Assembly (NCBI GenBank): GCA_902477765.1
Contig: CABSIM010000011.1
Coordinates: 1-56,974 of the forward strand
Reading direction: 5' to 3'
Source of the DNA: an uncultured Clostridiaceae bacterium
GTDB taxonomy: Bacteria > Bacillota > Clostridia > Lachnospirales > Lachnospiraceae
Length of the DNA: 56,974 nt
This document shows positions 1 to 8,120 of this stretch, piece after piece. How positions within the stretch are numbered: position 1 is the stretch's first letter; each line of letters begins with the position of its first letter. The notes beneath the pieces were generated by a model. It had not been told where the DNA came from, ran no database searches, and was given only the letters and a program-made list of their open reading frames with translations. A program made the position numbers and the translations under genes.

Positions 1-266
1 ACAATTCAATACATTTACTTTTATATTCATATGAATATCGCATATGAAAATACCCTCCTTACTGGTTGTCCAGTAAAGAGGGTACATATCATTACTCATC
101 TATTTTGCAACGGCCTCTTTTTTTATCTGAAAAGTATCCGCTGAGCCGGAGCGCTTCTGCGTAAGCAGATGAAGAGAGTGCGTGATATGGGATCAGTACA
201 TGCATCTGCGGATGCATCGGAAGCAGAACCGGCGGATATTTCTCAGACGGAGCCTCCTCTGATTCA
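1..266. other. Gene-free left edge
   Basis: No coding sequence is supported here. Positions 23-38 form a perfect 16-bp palindrome of AT-rich sequence, and 51-84 form the terminator listed separately. The remaining stretch to 266 shows no recognisable promoter or RNA gene. Confidence 0.5.
47..84 (-). terminator. Intrinsic terminator after the chromate transporter pair
   Basis: Positions 51-65 and 70-84 pair as a 15-bp stem with one mismatch and a 4-nt loop. On the minus strand the stem is followed by TATTTTC. It lies about 180 bp past the stop of the second chromate transporter gene, so it probably ends that transcript. Confidence 0.55.
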
Positions 267-848
267 TCAGGCGAGTCCTGCGGCGCCCAGTGCCAGATAG
301 GCCAGGGTTCCGATAACTCCGCTTCCCAGAATCACCAGGACTGCACTGGTTTTCTTTATGCGGAGGATGCATAAAGCTCCGATGAATATGGCAAGTTCCA
401 CAAAACGGATGTCCTGGAGCCGCGCATGGAACAGATCGGAATTGAACAGACCCAGCATCAGAATGGACAGTCCTGCGGAGCCGATCATTGCCACCACGGC
501 AGGGCGCAGCGCGGCCAGAACCGTCTGAACACCGCCCACCGTACGGTATTTATAATAAAAGTGCGCAAGAGCGAAGCAGATGATGAAAGAAGGAATAATG
601 CAGCCCAGAGTGCAGAGAAGAACTCCGAAGACACCGCCCAGACGCATGCCCACAAAGGTAGAGGAATTGATGGAGATCGGGCCGGGGGTCATCTCCGCAA
701 CCGTAATCAGATCAGAAAATTCTTCCAGAGTCATCAGTCCGTAGACATCGACGATCTGATCCTGAATCAGGGGGATTGCAGCATAGCCGCCGCCGACACT
801 GAACATGCCGACCTGAATAAATGCAATGAATAATTTAAGCAACAGCAT
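267..848 (-). CDS. Chromate transporter family half-protein (downstream gene)
   Basis: This 193-aa membrane protein belongs to the CHR (chromate ion transporter) family, in its short single-domain form. The start region has the family pattern FIQVGMFSVGGGYAAIPLI, followed by the conserved TPGPISINSSTF stretch. About five hydrophobic segments follow. Short CHR proteins usually occur as adjacent pairs that act together, and here the partner gene lies immediately upstream with a 14-bp overlap. The family exports chromate in characterised cases, but many anaerobe homologues have no tested substrate, so the true anion is unknown. A divergent LysR gene probably regulates the pair. Confidence 0.85.
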   Translation of the reverse strand: MLLLKLFIAFIQVGMFSVGGGYAAIPLIQDQIVDVYGLMTLEEFSDLITVAEMTPGPISINSSTFVGMRLGGVFGVLLCTLGCIIPSFIICFALAHFYYKYRTVGGVQTVLAALRPAVVAMIGSAGLSILMLGLFNSDLFHARLQDIRFVELAIFIGALCILRIKKTSAVLVILGSGVIGTLAYLALGAAGLA

Positions 849-1431
849 TTTCGCGGGTTCTCCTCTCTTTTTTTACTTTCCGTGCGGAAACCGTCAGATC
901 CAGAAGTCCGATGGCAAGACAGCAGAAGATTACCGTCATGGCACTTACACCCAGGAAGCAGGTACATGTGAATGCGACGCACATCATGATGATGTAAAGG
1001 GCACGGCGGGTTTTTATTACATTTGCCGCCAGATTGATGACCACATCCGCAATTACCGCCGCCACGCCGGCTCTCATGACCTGAAGTGCAATGGCAATGT
1101 AATAGTTGGTGCGGAACTGGTCGTAACAGAGGGAGATCAGGGAAATGATGATCATCGGCGGAAGAATGGTTCCCAGTACTGCCACCAGAGATCCTGTCAG
1201 TCCGAACATTTTGTAGCCGATGATGACGGATGCATTGACCGGGAGCGGCCCCGGTGCGGACTGGGTGATGGCAGTCACATCCAGCATTTCATCTTCCTCC
1301 AGCCATTTGAGTTCTTCCACGAACTTTTTCTTCATAAGGGATACGATAACGAACCCTCCGCCGAATGTACAGGCGCTGAGCATGAACATGGATCTGAACA
1401 AGGTAAATAGTTTCTTTGCTTTCTGTTCCAA
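835..1431 (-). CDS. Chromate transporter family half-protein (upstream gene)
   Basis: This is the 198-aa partner of the neighbouring CHR protein. The N-terminus carries LSACTFGGGFVIVSLM and then QSAPGPLPVNASVIIGY, the same two signature blocks as its neighbour, followed by several membrane segments. I chose the TTG start at 1431 because GGAAGG lies about 8 nt before it. The frame stays open to 1560, but the extra 43 codons run into the promoter region and do not resemble the family. The two genes overlap by 14 bp, which suggests coupled translation and a heteromeric transporter in the cytoplasmic membrane. Confidence 0.82.
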   Translation of the reverse strand: MEQKAKKLFTLFRSMFMLSACTFGGGFVIVSLMKKKFVEELKWLEEDEMLDVTAITQSAPGPLPVNASVIIGYKMFGLTGSLVAVLGTILPPMIIISLISLCYDQFRTNYYIAIALQVMRAGVAAVIADVVINLAANVIKTRRALYIIMMCVAFTCTCFLGVSAMTVIFCCLAIGLLDLTVSARKVKKERRTRENAVA

Positions 1432-1584
1432 GGTCTTATTCCTTCCTTTCTTTAAGCTGGCCTTATTGTAACACGGTTCTTTACATTCGTAAAATATATA
1501 AGTATAATTAGACTGATAACCAAAAGTAATTAACTTGCCGGGGAATAAGTATCCGGACACCAGAGAGAGAGGAACAGATCATCC
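1432..1584. promoter_or_regulatory. Divergent control region between CHR pair and lysR
   Basis: This AT-rich spacer separates the divergent chromate transporter and LysR genes. On the minus strand TTGGTT, 17 nt and TATATA can be read as a weak promoter. LysR-type T-N11-A motifs are plausible around 1500-1560, but no single palindrome stands out. Confidence 0.35.
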
Positions 1585-2454
1585 ATGACCATCAGACATC
1601 TGAACATATTTGTAACTGTGGCGGAAACCGGAAAAATGAGTCTGGCGGCATCCAGACTGTACATTTCCCAGCCGGCGGTGAGCAAAGCCATTGCCGAGCT
1701 GGAAGAACATTATCATACCAGGCTGTTTGAACGTCTTTCCCAGAGACTTTATATTACAGAAGATGGAGAACGGCTTCTGGAATTCGCGAGACACATTCTG
1801 GACTCTTTCAATGCCATGGAGAGGTCCATGGCTCTGGGAGGCCAGGAAATTCTGCGGATCGGCTGCAGTGTGTCTGTGGGGACATCACTGATTCATGAGC
1901 TGCTGGACCGGGCCGGAAATAAACTGGACGGATGTGAGGTCAGCGTGACGGTGGACAATACCTCGGTTATTGAAAAGATGGTGCTGGAAAACCGGGCGGA
2001 TATGGGGATTGTGGAAGGGATTGCGGATCATCCGGATCTCTGCCATCATCCGGTCTGTACAGATACACTGATGCTGGTCTGCGGCAGAAATCATCCTCTG
2101 GCCGGGAAAAAGTCCGTTGCCATGGCAGATCTGACCAATGAACGGATGATTTCCAGAGAAAAGGGAAGCAGTGAGAGAAATCAGTTTGAAAAACTGGCCC
2201 GTGAACGCGGCATTGAACTGCAGCGCAGATGGACCAGCACCAATACGGAAGCCATTAAAAATGCGGTACTGGCAGGAAGGGGAATTGCAGTGTTATCGGA
2301 GATGATGATACGAAAGGAACTGGAAAGCGGAGATCTGGTTCCGCTTCCGGTGGAAGATATGCCCATACACAGAACCATTGACCTGATCTGCCACAGGCAT
2401 AAGTTCATAAGCAGACCGATGCGGACAATGATGGAGGTCTGCCGGGACGCCTGA
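1585..2454 (+). CDS. LysR family transcriptional regulator
   Basis: This 289-aa protein has the LysR plan: an N-terminal winged helix (about residues 1-60, with MSLAASRLYISQPAVSKAI as the recognition-helix region) and a C-terminal periplasmic-binding-like effector domain. The length is typical. It is transcribed away from the two chromate transporter genes, the usual position for a LysR regulator of a divergent operon. I infer that it controls the transporter pair and possibly itself. The inducer cannot be read from the sequence. Confidence 0.9.
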   Translation: MTIRHLNIFVTVAETGKMSLAASRLYISQPAVSKAIAELEEHYHTRLFERLSQRLYITEDGERLLEFARHILDSFNAMERSMALGGQEILRIGCSVSVGTSLIHELLDRAGNKLDGCEVSVTVDNTSVIEKMVLENRADMGIVEGIADHPDLCHHPVCTDTLMLVCGRNHPLAGKKSVAMADLTNERMISREKGSSERNQFEKLARERGIELQRRWTSTNTEAIKNAVLAGRGIAVLSEMMIRKELESGDLVPLPVEDMPIHRTIDLICHRHKFISRPMRTMMEVCRDA

Positions 2455-2539
2455 TTTTCGGTGAGAGATTCGCGGGCGGAGATTTCCGGACAGATTCTCA
2501 GGGCATGGCTGAAGGCCGGGGGCAAATCCCGTTATCCTG

Positions 2540-2548
2540 CATAATATA
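2540..2548 (+). promoter_or_regulatory. Possible sporulation-type -10 element
   Basis: CATAATATA matches the mother-cell sigma-K -10 pattern CATAnnnTA exactly, about 44 bp before the start of the 98-aa gene. No matching AC element sits 16-17 nt upstream, so only the -10 half is supported. Confidence 0.3.
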
Positions 2549-2591
2549 TGATGAGCGAAAGCTTAAAATAAAATAAGGAGTACGAATTATT

Positions 2592-2888
2592 ATGGGAATG
2601 CCGGTTATCAGACCAAGTACAACCACAAGAAACCAGGCCATCACAGATCTCGTTGAGTCTGTTGCACTTCAGGAGGCTGCGCTGTCTCATATCCTCAACG
2701 CAGAGGGTGAGAAAATCCAGAAAATGGTGGCAATGGAGAGTGTTACGCCGGAAGTGCTTCTGGCTACCAATAAATCCGTGGAATCCATGGTGAATGCAGT
2801 ATCCAGAATGGAAATGATTCTGCAGTCCAAACTTTCCGTATTCGGGGAAAATTTATGTGAAAACAGTGAAGAACAGACACTGCCGTAG
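2592..2888 (+). CDS. Small anchor-domain protein (unnamed ~80-aa domain)
   Basis: This 98-aa protein has no signal peptide and no membrane segment. From about residue 15 it is one helical domain containing ALSHILNAEGEKIQK and NKSVESMV. Hand alignment shows about 60% identity over 77 residues to the C-terminal domain (residues 329-410) of the next gene's product. The domain looks like a shared oligomerisation or attachment unit. I recall similar sequences at the ends of surface-type proteins of spore-formers, but I cannot name a tested function. AAGGAG sits 11 nt before the ATG. A terminator follows directly, so the gene is its own transcription unit. Confidence 0.7.
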   Translation: MGMPVIRPSTTTRNQAITDLVESVALQEAALSHILNAEGEKIQKMVAMESVTPEVLLATNKSVESMVNAVSRMEMILQSKLSVFGENLCENSEEQTLP

Positions 2889-2909
2889 GGCGGAGAAAGT
2901 CTGACAGGC

Positions 2910-2937
2910 GGGGCTCCGGAAAGGAGTCCCGCTTTTT
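2910..2937 (+). terminator. Intrinsic terminator after the small anchor-domain gene
   Basis: An 8-bp stem (2910-2917 with 2923-2930, one G-U pair) and a 5-nt loop are followed by GCTTTTTC. It lies 22 bp after the stop codon. Confidence 0.7.
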
Positions 2938-3019
2938 CTGCGGGAAAATTTGTTTCCGTATGGCAAGGAAAATCCGGCATGCTCATACGGAACGAACGGG
3001 GCCCGGCTTAGATGCGTGG

Positions 3020-3048
3020 AACCCATGAAGACGGCTGCGCATAAAATG
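3020..3048 (+). promoter_or_regulatory. Candidate sigma-K promoter of the choice-of-anchor-A gene
   Basis: AACC at 3020-3023 and CATAAAATG at 3040-3048 are separated by exactly 16 nt. This fits the known sigma-K pattern (mACm, 16-17 nt, CATAnnnTA) with one mismatch at the last position. It lies 46 bp before the start codon. No convincing sigma-A promoter is seen in the same interval. Confidence 0.45.
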
Positions 3049-3094
3049 TTATGTACCTGAGACAACCTTCATTTTTATTACAGGAGGAAGGAAT

Positions 3095-4327
3095 ATGGCA
3101 ATCAATTTTGGTGCCGCCGGCGAATACAATGTATTTGTACTTGGCGGCATGAATATGAGCAATACGGATGCAGAGGGGCGCGTCGCGGTGGGAGGCAGCG
3201 CGGTCCTGAGCAATTACGGAGTCGGTGCAGGTGTCTCTCCGCTTCCTCCGGCGGGAACAGACCCGTCGTTTGTGGTGGCGGGGAATGTCAATGTATCCGG
3301 GGGATCCAATGCATGCGGAAATACCGTGGTCAGCCCGGACAGCACCGTGACTCTTTATACCATGGGAAATCCCAACGGAACCCTGATTACAGGGACCCCC
3401 ATTGATTTTTCCGGAACCGGTCAGTACCTGAAATGCGCATCTGCATTCTGGAACACGCTTCCGGAAAACGGAACCGGTGAAGTCGTGTTCAATCAGCTGA
3501 ACCTGACGGGAACAGATCCGGCACTGAATATTTTCCGGTTTGACAGCATGAATCTTTATGGTACCGGACTGTCACTGAGCCAGCTGAACGGAATCAATAT
3601 CATCGCACCGGCGGATTCCACCATACTGATCAATGTGACCGGCGGGAATGTTCAGTACGGAAGTTATCAGATCTTCCGGAACGGTGTTGCTGCCACCAGA
3701 GAAAATGCCAGAAAAATTCTGTGGAATTATCCGGAAGCCCTCACATGGTCCAACAGCACGACGGCAATCTACGGTTCCGTACTGGCGCCGTTTGCAGCGG
3801 CGGTCACAACCTACAGCCAGATAAACGGCAATATCATCTTCGACAGTTATACGGGAAATGCCGAGAGCCACAACGAATTATTTACCGGTGAACTGCCGGA
3901 TCCTACAGCATGCGCGGTGACCAGCAGCACGACCACGGACAGTACCAGCAGTACGACCAGCAGCACCAGCAGCAGTACCAGCAGTACCACCAGCAGTACC
4001 AGCAGCACAACCACCACCAGTACCACCACGTCATCCACAACGACAACAACAACCACCACACCGGTGCCGGCACTGTTTACACGCTGTCAGGCGATTTCTG
4101 ATCTGTATGAGTCCGTCGCTCTTCAGCAGGCAGCACTGGCTCATATTCTGAATGCAGAAGGAGAAAAACTGCAGAAAATTCTTTCCTTCGAGAATGTCTC
4201 CTGGGAGACTGTCCTGAAGGCCAACCGTTCTGTGGAGTCCATGGTGGAATCCGTCGGCGATCTGGAACTGATTTTAAAACAGAAGCTGGAATTGTTCAGA
4301 GAATGCACATGCGAGAAAGAAAAGTAA
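3095..4327 (+). CDS. Choice-of-anchor-A domain protein with Ser/Thr mucin-like linker
   Basis: This 410-aa protein has three parts. Residues 1-270 resemble the choice-of-anchor-A beta-rich domain (AAGEYNVFVLGGMNMSNTDAEGR; AAVTTYSQINGNIIFDSYTG). Residues 271-322 are almost pure Ser and Thr. Residues 329-410 repeat the helical domain of the upstream 98-aa protein. There is no signal peptide, transmembrane helix, LPXTG motif or lipobox, which is odd for a surface protein made in a vegetative cell. Assembly from inside, as for spore-coat and exosporium proteins in the mother cell, would explain this, as would the sigma-K-like promoter. The Ser/Thr linker is a likely O-glycosylation target, and a glycosyltransferase gene follows. 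GGAGG lies 8 nt before the ATG. Confidence 0.75.
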   Translation: MAINFGAAGEYNVFVLGGMNMSNTDAEGRVAVGGSAVLSNYGVGAGVSPLPPAGTDPSFVVAGNVNVSGGSNACGNTVVSPDSTVTLYTMGNPNGTLITGTPIDFSGTGQYLKCASAFWNTLPENGTGEVVFNQLNLTGTDPALNIFRFDSMNLYGTGLSLSQLNGINIIAPADSTILINVTGGNVQYGSYQIFRNGVAATRENARKILWNYPEALTWSNSTTAIYGSVLAPFAAAVTTYSQINGNIIFDSYTGNAESHNELFTGELPDPTACAVTSSTTTDSTSSTTSSTSSSTSSTTSSTSSTTTTSTTTSSTTTTTTTTPVPALFTRCQAISDLYESVALQQAALAHILNAEGEKLQKILSFENVSWETVLKANRSVESMVESVGDLELILKQKLELFRECTCEKEK

Positions 4328-4339
4328 GAATTTTTCCGA

Positions 4340-4362
4340 CGCTGCGGGAGATTTCCGCAGCG
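4340..4362 (+). other. Intercistronic hairpin
   Basis: An 8-bp perfect stem (4340-4347 with 4355-4362) with a 7-nt loop lies between the anchor-A gene and the glycosyltransferase. No T-run follows, so full termination is unlikely. It may protect the upstream message or reduce downstream expression. Confidence 0.45.
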
Positions 4363-4393
4363 CTGTCAGCATGAAAACAGGAGGGAATCCAGT

Positions 4394-5677
4394 ATGAAAG
4401 CTGCCATATTGACCATGTTTTCCGGTCTGTCATCCACATATTCTCTGGTGAATGTTGTGGCAGATCAGATCCGGATGCTGCTTGATGCCGGAGTGGAGGT
4501 CAGGATTCTGGTCAGTGAAACCTGCCCGGATGAAGACAGGACAGGAATTTTTCTGGACAGCCGGCTCCAGTGGGTCAGAATCACCAATACATTTCATGGA
4601 AAAAACATAACATGGCATGATTATTCCGGAACATCCGGAAACGTGCATGATACGTTCTTTGAGGAAGCGGATCTTATTGCCGCAGATTTTGTGCGGCACC
4701 TGAAGGATGTGGATGTATGCATCATGCATGATATCCTGTATCAGGGATGGCATCTGGTCCATAACATTGCCGTCAGAAAAGCGCAGGAAAGCCTTCCGGG
4801 AGTACGCTTCCTGGCGTTTACCCATTCGTTTCCGGTGAACCGTCCTGACAACGTGAAATATCCGTTTTCTGCTAGATTTACGGATATGCCCGCAACAAAA
4901 TTTATTTATCCCACCTATTCCGGAATTCCGGCTCTGGCAGGACAATATGACGTTCCGGAAGGGAAATGCGCGGTGGTGTATAATACCCTGCCTCTGACGG
5001 AATCCATGAGCAGGGAAGTGAAGGATGTGGCAGAAGCCATTGATCTGGCCGGCGCGGAGATTCTGGCAGTGTATCCTGCAAGGCTGACCACAGGGAAAAA
5101 ATTTGAAAAAGTAGCGGCTCTGGCGGGAGCCATCAGGAAAAAGACGGAAAAAAATACCAGGGTGATTTTCTGCGATTTCCCGAGTGCGGATATTCCTGCG
5201 GAAGTTTATAAGGCTGTGATCCGGACAGAAGGGAAAAAATCCGGCCTGTGCGACGGAGATATGCTTTTTACATCCGATCTGGGATATACAGAGGGATTCC
5301 CAAGACAGGGAGTCTTTGAACTGTTCCAGCTGTCCAATCTTTTTATATGCCCGTCTTATTCCGAATCCTTTGGTATCACGGTTCTGGAAGCGGGCAGCCG
5401 GGGGAATTTTCTGGTTCTCAATGAAGCAGTGCCGGCGCTCCGGGAACTGGGAAACGCTCTGGGGGCATATTTCATGCGCTGGGACGCGAGAAATTTCGGA
5501 TATGACACCCATGAAAAATATATTCCTTCAGAACAGGAATATTATGAAGAGCACGGAAGCAGGATTGTGAATCTGATGCGTGAAGACAGAAGCCTGCATG
5601 CCAAAACCATCATACGGAACCGATATAACGGCGCATGGATCTGCAGAAACCAGCTGATGCCGCTTCTGGAAGGTTAG
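4394..5677 (+). CDS. Glycosyltransferase, GT-B fold, GT4-like
   Basis: This 427-aa cytoplasmic protein has the two-lobed GT-B layout. The N-terminal lobe holds Rossmann-type strands (GVEVRILVSE; DVCIMHDILYQGWH). The C-terminal lobe has the donor-binding pattern YPARLTTGKKFEKVAALAGA and the family motif ICPSYSESFGITVLEAGSRG with its conserved glutamates. GGAGGG lies 8 nt before the ATG. It lies 66 bp after the Ser/Thr-rich surface protein gene on the same strand, so I infer that it glycosylates that linker. Donor sugar and acceptor cannot be read from sequence. A role in another surface polysaccharide is the main alternative. Confidence 0.8.
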   Translation: MKAAILTMFSGLSSTYSLVNVVADQIRMLLDAGVEVRILVSETCPDEDRTGIFLDSRLQWVRITNTFHGKNITWHDYSGTSGNVHDTFFEEADLIAADFVRHLKDVDVCIMHDILYQGWHLVHNIAVRKAQESLPGVRFLAFTHSFPVNRPDNVKYPFSARFTDMPATKFIYPTYSGIPALAGQYDVPEGKCAVVYNTLPLTESMSREVKDVAEAIDLAGAEILAVYPARLTTGKKFEKVAALAGAIRKKTEKNTRVIFCDFPSADIPAEVYKAVIRTEGKKSGLCDGDMLFTSDLGYTEGFPRQGVFELFQLSNLFICPSYSESFGITVLEAGSRGNFLVLNEAVPALRELGNALGAYFMRWDARNFGYDTHEKYIPSEQEYYEEHGSRIVNLMREDRSLHAKTIIRNRYNGAWICRNQLMPLLEG

Positions 5678-5726
5678 GGAGCCGCGGCCATGCCTGCCGG
5701 CTTCTGCGGAAAATGCGCAGGGGCAG

Positions 5727-6050
5727 CTACAGACGGATCAGAAACATATAGCAGACGGTACCGGCAATAATGGAAAGATACATGTTTTTCAGGTATTTCT
5801 GTGCAGCAAAGACCAGAAGACAGGATACAGTCTCGGGGATACCGAAAGGCGGGGAAGAGAACGTGGTGCCGCGCAGACAGTATACCACCAGAATCACCAT
5901 AATGGATACCGGGAACACATGCCCCAGGTATACGATGACAGAAGGAAGCCTGCGTTTGCCGAAAATAAAAAACGGCAGCGCCCTGGTCATCCATGTGATC
6001 AGGGAGGTGACGGCAATGACGGAAATCAGGTATGCAGTATCATGATTCAT
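5727..6050 (-). CDS. azlD: Branched-chain amino acid exporter small subunit AzlD
   Basis: This 107-aa protein with four hydrophobic segments matches AzlD (TSLITWMTRALPFFIFG at the N-terminus). AzlD pairs with AzlC to form a cytoplasmic-membrane exporter for branched-chain amino acids and their analogues. The upstream azlC gene overlaps it by 11 bp, so translation is probably coupled. Length is normal for the family. It faces the glycosyltransferase gene convergently. Confidence 0.88.
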   Translation of the reverse strand: MNHDTAYLISVIAVTSLITWMTRALPFFIFGKRRLPSVIVYLGHVFPVSIMVILVVYCLRGTTFSSPPFGIPETVSCLLVFAAQKYLKNMYLSIIAGTVCYMFLIRL

Positions 6051-6738
6051 GTGTGAATTCCTCCTGAAGCAGAATTTTATCTTTCAGAATAACAAGGAAA
6101 ATCATGCTGACAGTCAGCGCGGGGACCAGAAAATGATCTGTTCCCAGAAGAAGGCAGAAACCCAGCGCGCAGATCAGACCGGTCAGAGCGGGGATTTTCG
6201 ATCTGCTTTGCTGCCATTGATTGATTACGACCACGAGGAAAAAGGCCGTGGCGGAAAAATCAATGCCGGTCAGATCCCATGGAAGCAGTCTGCCGGCACA
6301 TCCGCCCAGGAAACAGCCCAGGATCCAGTAGGAATGGTTCAGCATTGAAATAAAGAATGCGGCCTTTTTCCGGTCCAGTCCGTTATCGTATGTGACAGAA
6401 CAGAGCACCGAGTAGGTCTCATCCGTAAGGGTCAGCACCATATAAGGGTATTTCAGACCCATATCCCGGAACGTTTCAAGAAAGGCAATTCCGTAAAAAA
6501 TATGCCTGGCATTGACAAAACAGGCGGTAAGGGCAATGGTGAGCAGCGGCACATGAGCCTGGAGCAGAGGAACCATGACGATCTGAAGGGAACCGGCATA
6601 AATAAAGAAACCGGAAAGGGCAGACCAGACAGCGGAGTATCCGGCATCGGCCATCAGGACGCCAAAGGCGATGCCTATGAAAAGATATGTAAAAAAAATA
6701 GGCGCTGTATGTTTCAGCGCAAAGCGGAATTCATTCAT
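6040..6738 (-). CDS. azlC: Branched-chain amino acid exporter large subunit AzlC
   Basis: This 232-aa membrane protein matches AzlC, with IFFTYLFIGIAFGVLMADAG near the start and the conserved NARHIFYGIAF segment near residue 75. It has about six hydrophobic segments. AGGAGG lies 7 nt before the ATG. A good sigma-A promoter ends about 30 bp upstream, and azlD follows with overlap, so this is a two-gene operon. No Lrp-type regulator (AzlB) is seen beside it. Confidence 0.9.
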   Translation of the reverse strand: MNEFRFALKHTAPIFFTYLFIGIAFGVLMADAGYSAVWSALSGFFIYAGSLQIVMVPLLQAHVPLLTIALTACFVNARHIFYGIAFLETFRDMGLKYPYMVLTLTDETYSVLCSVTYDNGLDRKKAAFFISMLNHSYWILGCFLGGCAGRLLPWDLTGIDFSATAFFLVVVINQWQQSRSKIPALTGLICALGFCLLLGTDHFLVPALTVSMIFLVILKDKILLQEEFTHES

Positions 6739-6767
6739 TGAAGAGCCTCCTGTGTTCTGATAGTCCG

Positions 6768-6796
6768 ATTATACCATTGGAGGAGGAAACATACAA
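6768..6796 (-). promoter_or_regulatory. Sigma-A promoter of azlCD
   Basis: On the minus strand TTGTAT, 17 nt and TATAAT are read, with TGG directly before the -10 (extended -10). The start of azlC is about 30 bp downstream. Confidence 0.7.
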
Positions 6797-6873
6797 TGTA
6801 AAAGACATTCCGGAAGGAAAGCATGTCTTTTCTCCGAGGCTGTTCCCGGAAAAGGGAATGAGACGGGGCAAAG

Positions 6874-6898
6874 GAAAAGCGGACTCCGAAGAGTCCGC
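6874..6898 (-). terminator. Terminator of the perR-hydrogenase-rubrerythrin operon
   Basis: An 8-bp perfect GC-rich stem (6879-6886 with 6891-6898) with a UUCG-type tetraloop on the minus strand is followed by TTTTCC. It begins 22 bp after the rubrerythrin stop codon. Confidence 0.8.
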
Positions 6899-6920
6899 AG
6901 TCCACGGTGCAGGAGGCACC

Positions 6921-8117
6921 TTAATAGTTTTCGCAGTTCAGTTCAAAATAGCTCTGCGGATGTGCACATACGGGGCATACGTCAGGAGCGGCGGTGCCTG
7001 TGACGATATGTCCGCAGTTGCGGCATTCCCAGACCTTGACTTCACTTTTTGCGAAGACCTGTGCGGTCTCCACGTTGTGCAGAAGGGCACGGTAGCGTTC
7101 TTCATGGTGGCGCTCAATGGCGGCTACCATGCGGAATTTGGCTGCCAGCTCCGGGAAACCTTCTTCGTCAGCTGTCTTGGCGAATCCGTCATACATATCG
7201 GTCCACTCATAGTTTTCACCTTCTGCCGCGTGGAGCAGATTCTCTGAAGTGTCACCCAGTCCTTCCAGTTCCTTGAACCACATTTTGGCATGTTCCCGCT
7301 CATTCTCAGCAGTCTTCAGAAACAGTGCGGCGATCTGTTCATACCCTTCCTTTTTTGCAACGGAAGAAAAATAGGTATATTTGTTGCGGGCCTGGGATTC
7401 TCCGGCAAAGGCGGCTTCCAGGTTCTTTTCTGTCTGAGTTCCGGCATATTTGTTTTTCTTTGCAGGTGCAGCCTCTTCAATCTTTTCAAATGCGGAGGCA
7501 GGCTGACGGCAGATCGGACAGGTGAAGTCAGCGGGAAGCTCCTCGCCTTCGTAAATGTAGCCGCATACTTTACATTTCCATTTGTTCATTTTATTTTCTC
7601 CTTTTTCTGTATTTTTTTCGGTTTCATTGCAGGGAATCCGTGCAAGAAGCTCTTTAGCAGCTTCTGTGGGAAAATCCGGGTATGGGGGCTTCTGAATCCA
7701 TTCATTTAAAAGGGCATGGGTATTGGCACTCTGGGGAAGCATGTACCCGGCTTCCCGGAGCAGGTCTTCGCTGACCAGCCGTACGGATTTTTCGACGGCA
7801 GACATCAGGCGCCGAAGACCATCCTGACCTGTCTGGTTTTTCAGCTGAAGAGCCAGTTCCTCCTGAACAGCTTTCCCTGCGGCCAGAGAATTGGCCAGGG
7901 AGAGAACAGATTTGTCTTTTTTCTGCTGAGGCGGATATTCTTCAGGAACCATGGAGATGGCACCGCTGGGGCAGGCATCGGCACAGACACCGCAGCCGAT
8001 GCATTTGTCTGTATCAATAATGCTGTTTTCTGTATCCGTGGCCCCGGTGGGACAGACGTACAGGCAGAGGCAGTCCTTGGTGCACAGGCGTAAATTCCTT
8101 ACCGCGATTTGTTTCAT
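6921..8117 (-). CDS. Ferredoxin-rubrerythrin fusion (peroxide reductase)
   Basis: This 398-aa protein joins a two-cluster ferredoxin (residues 1-60), a helical linker (60-175), an N-terminal rubredoxin knot (CKVCGYIY, CPIC), a rubrerythrin di-iron four-helix domain with ExxH ligands (EREHAKMW; AIERHHEERY), and a C-terminal rubredoxin knot (CRNCG, CPVC). Rubrerythrins reduce hydrogen peroxide to water using electrons from rubredoxin or ferredoxin. The first cluster motif is unusual: C12, D15, C18, C22, with an extra C16. The second (C39, C42, C45, C49) is normal. An internal ATG at codon 177 has AAAGGAG 8 nt before it, so a free rubrerythrin may also be made. It lies 3 bp after the hydrogenase gene in a PerR operon. 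Confidence 0.85.
   Translation of the reverse strand: MKQIAVRNLRLCTKDCLCLYVCPTGATDTENSIIDTDKCIGCGVCADACPSGAISMVPEEYPPQQKKDKSVLSLANSLAAGKAVQEELALQLKNQTGQDGLRRLMSAVEKSVRLVSEDLLREAGYMLPQSANTHALLNEWIQKPPYPDFPTEAAKELLARIPCNETEKNTEKGENKMNKWKCKVCGYIYEGEELPADFTCPICRQPASAFEKIEEAAPAKKNKYAGTQTEKNLEAAFAGESQARNKYTYFSSVAKKEGYEQIAALFLKTAENEREHAKMWFKELEGLGDTSENLLHAAEGENYEWTDMYDGFAKTADEEGFPELAAKFRMVAAIERHHEERYRALLHNVETAQVFAKSEVKVWECRNCGHIVTGTAAPDVCPVCAHPQSYFELNCENY
7587..7604 (-). promoter_or_regulatory. Internal ribosome site and ATG for free rubrerythrin
   Basis: On the minus strand AAAGGAG (7598-7604) precedes an in-frame ATG (7589-7587) by 8 nt. The ATG opens the MNKWKCKVCGYIY rubredoxin domain, the usual N-terminus of a stand-alone rubrerythrin of this type. 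Confidence 0.6.
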
Positions 8118-8120
8118 GAC

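Noticed and set aside
23..38. 16-bp AT-rich palindrome at the left edge as an operator
   Set aside because: Short AT palindromes are frequent, and no promoter or gene here can be tied to it.
3847..4059. A Val/Leu-rich reading frame antisense to the Ser/Thr linker
   Set aside because: It is the mirror of the low-complexity ACC/AGC codons of the sense gene and has no ribosome site.
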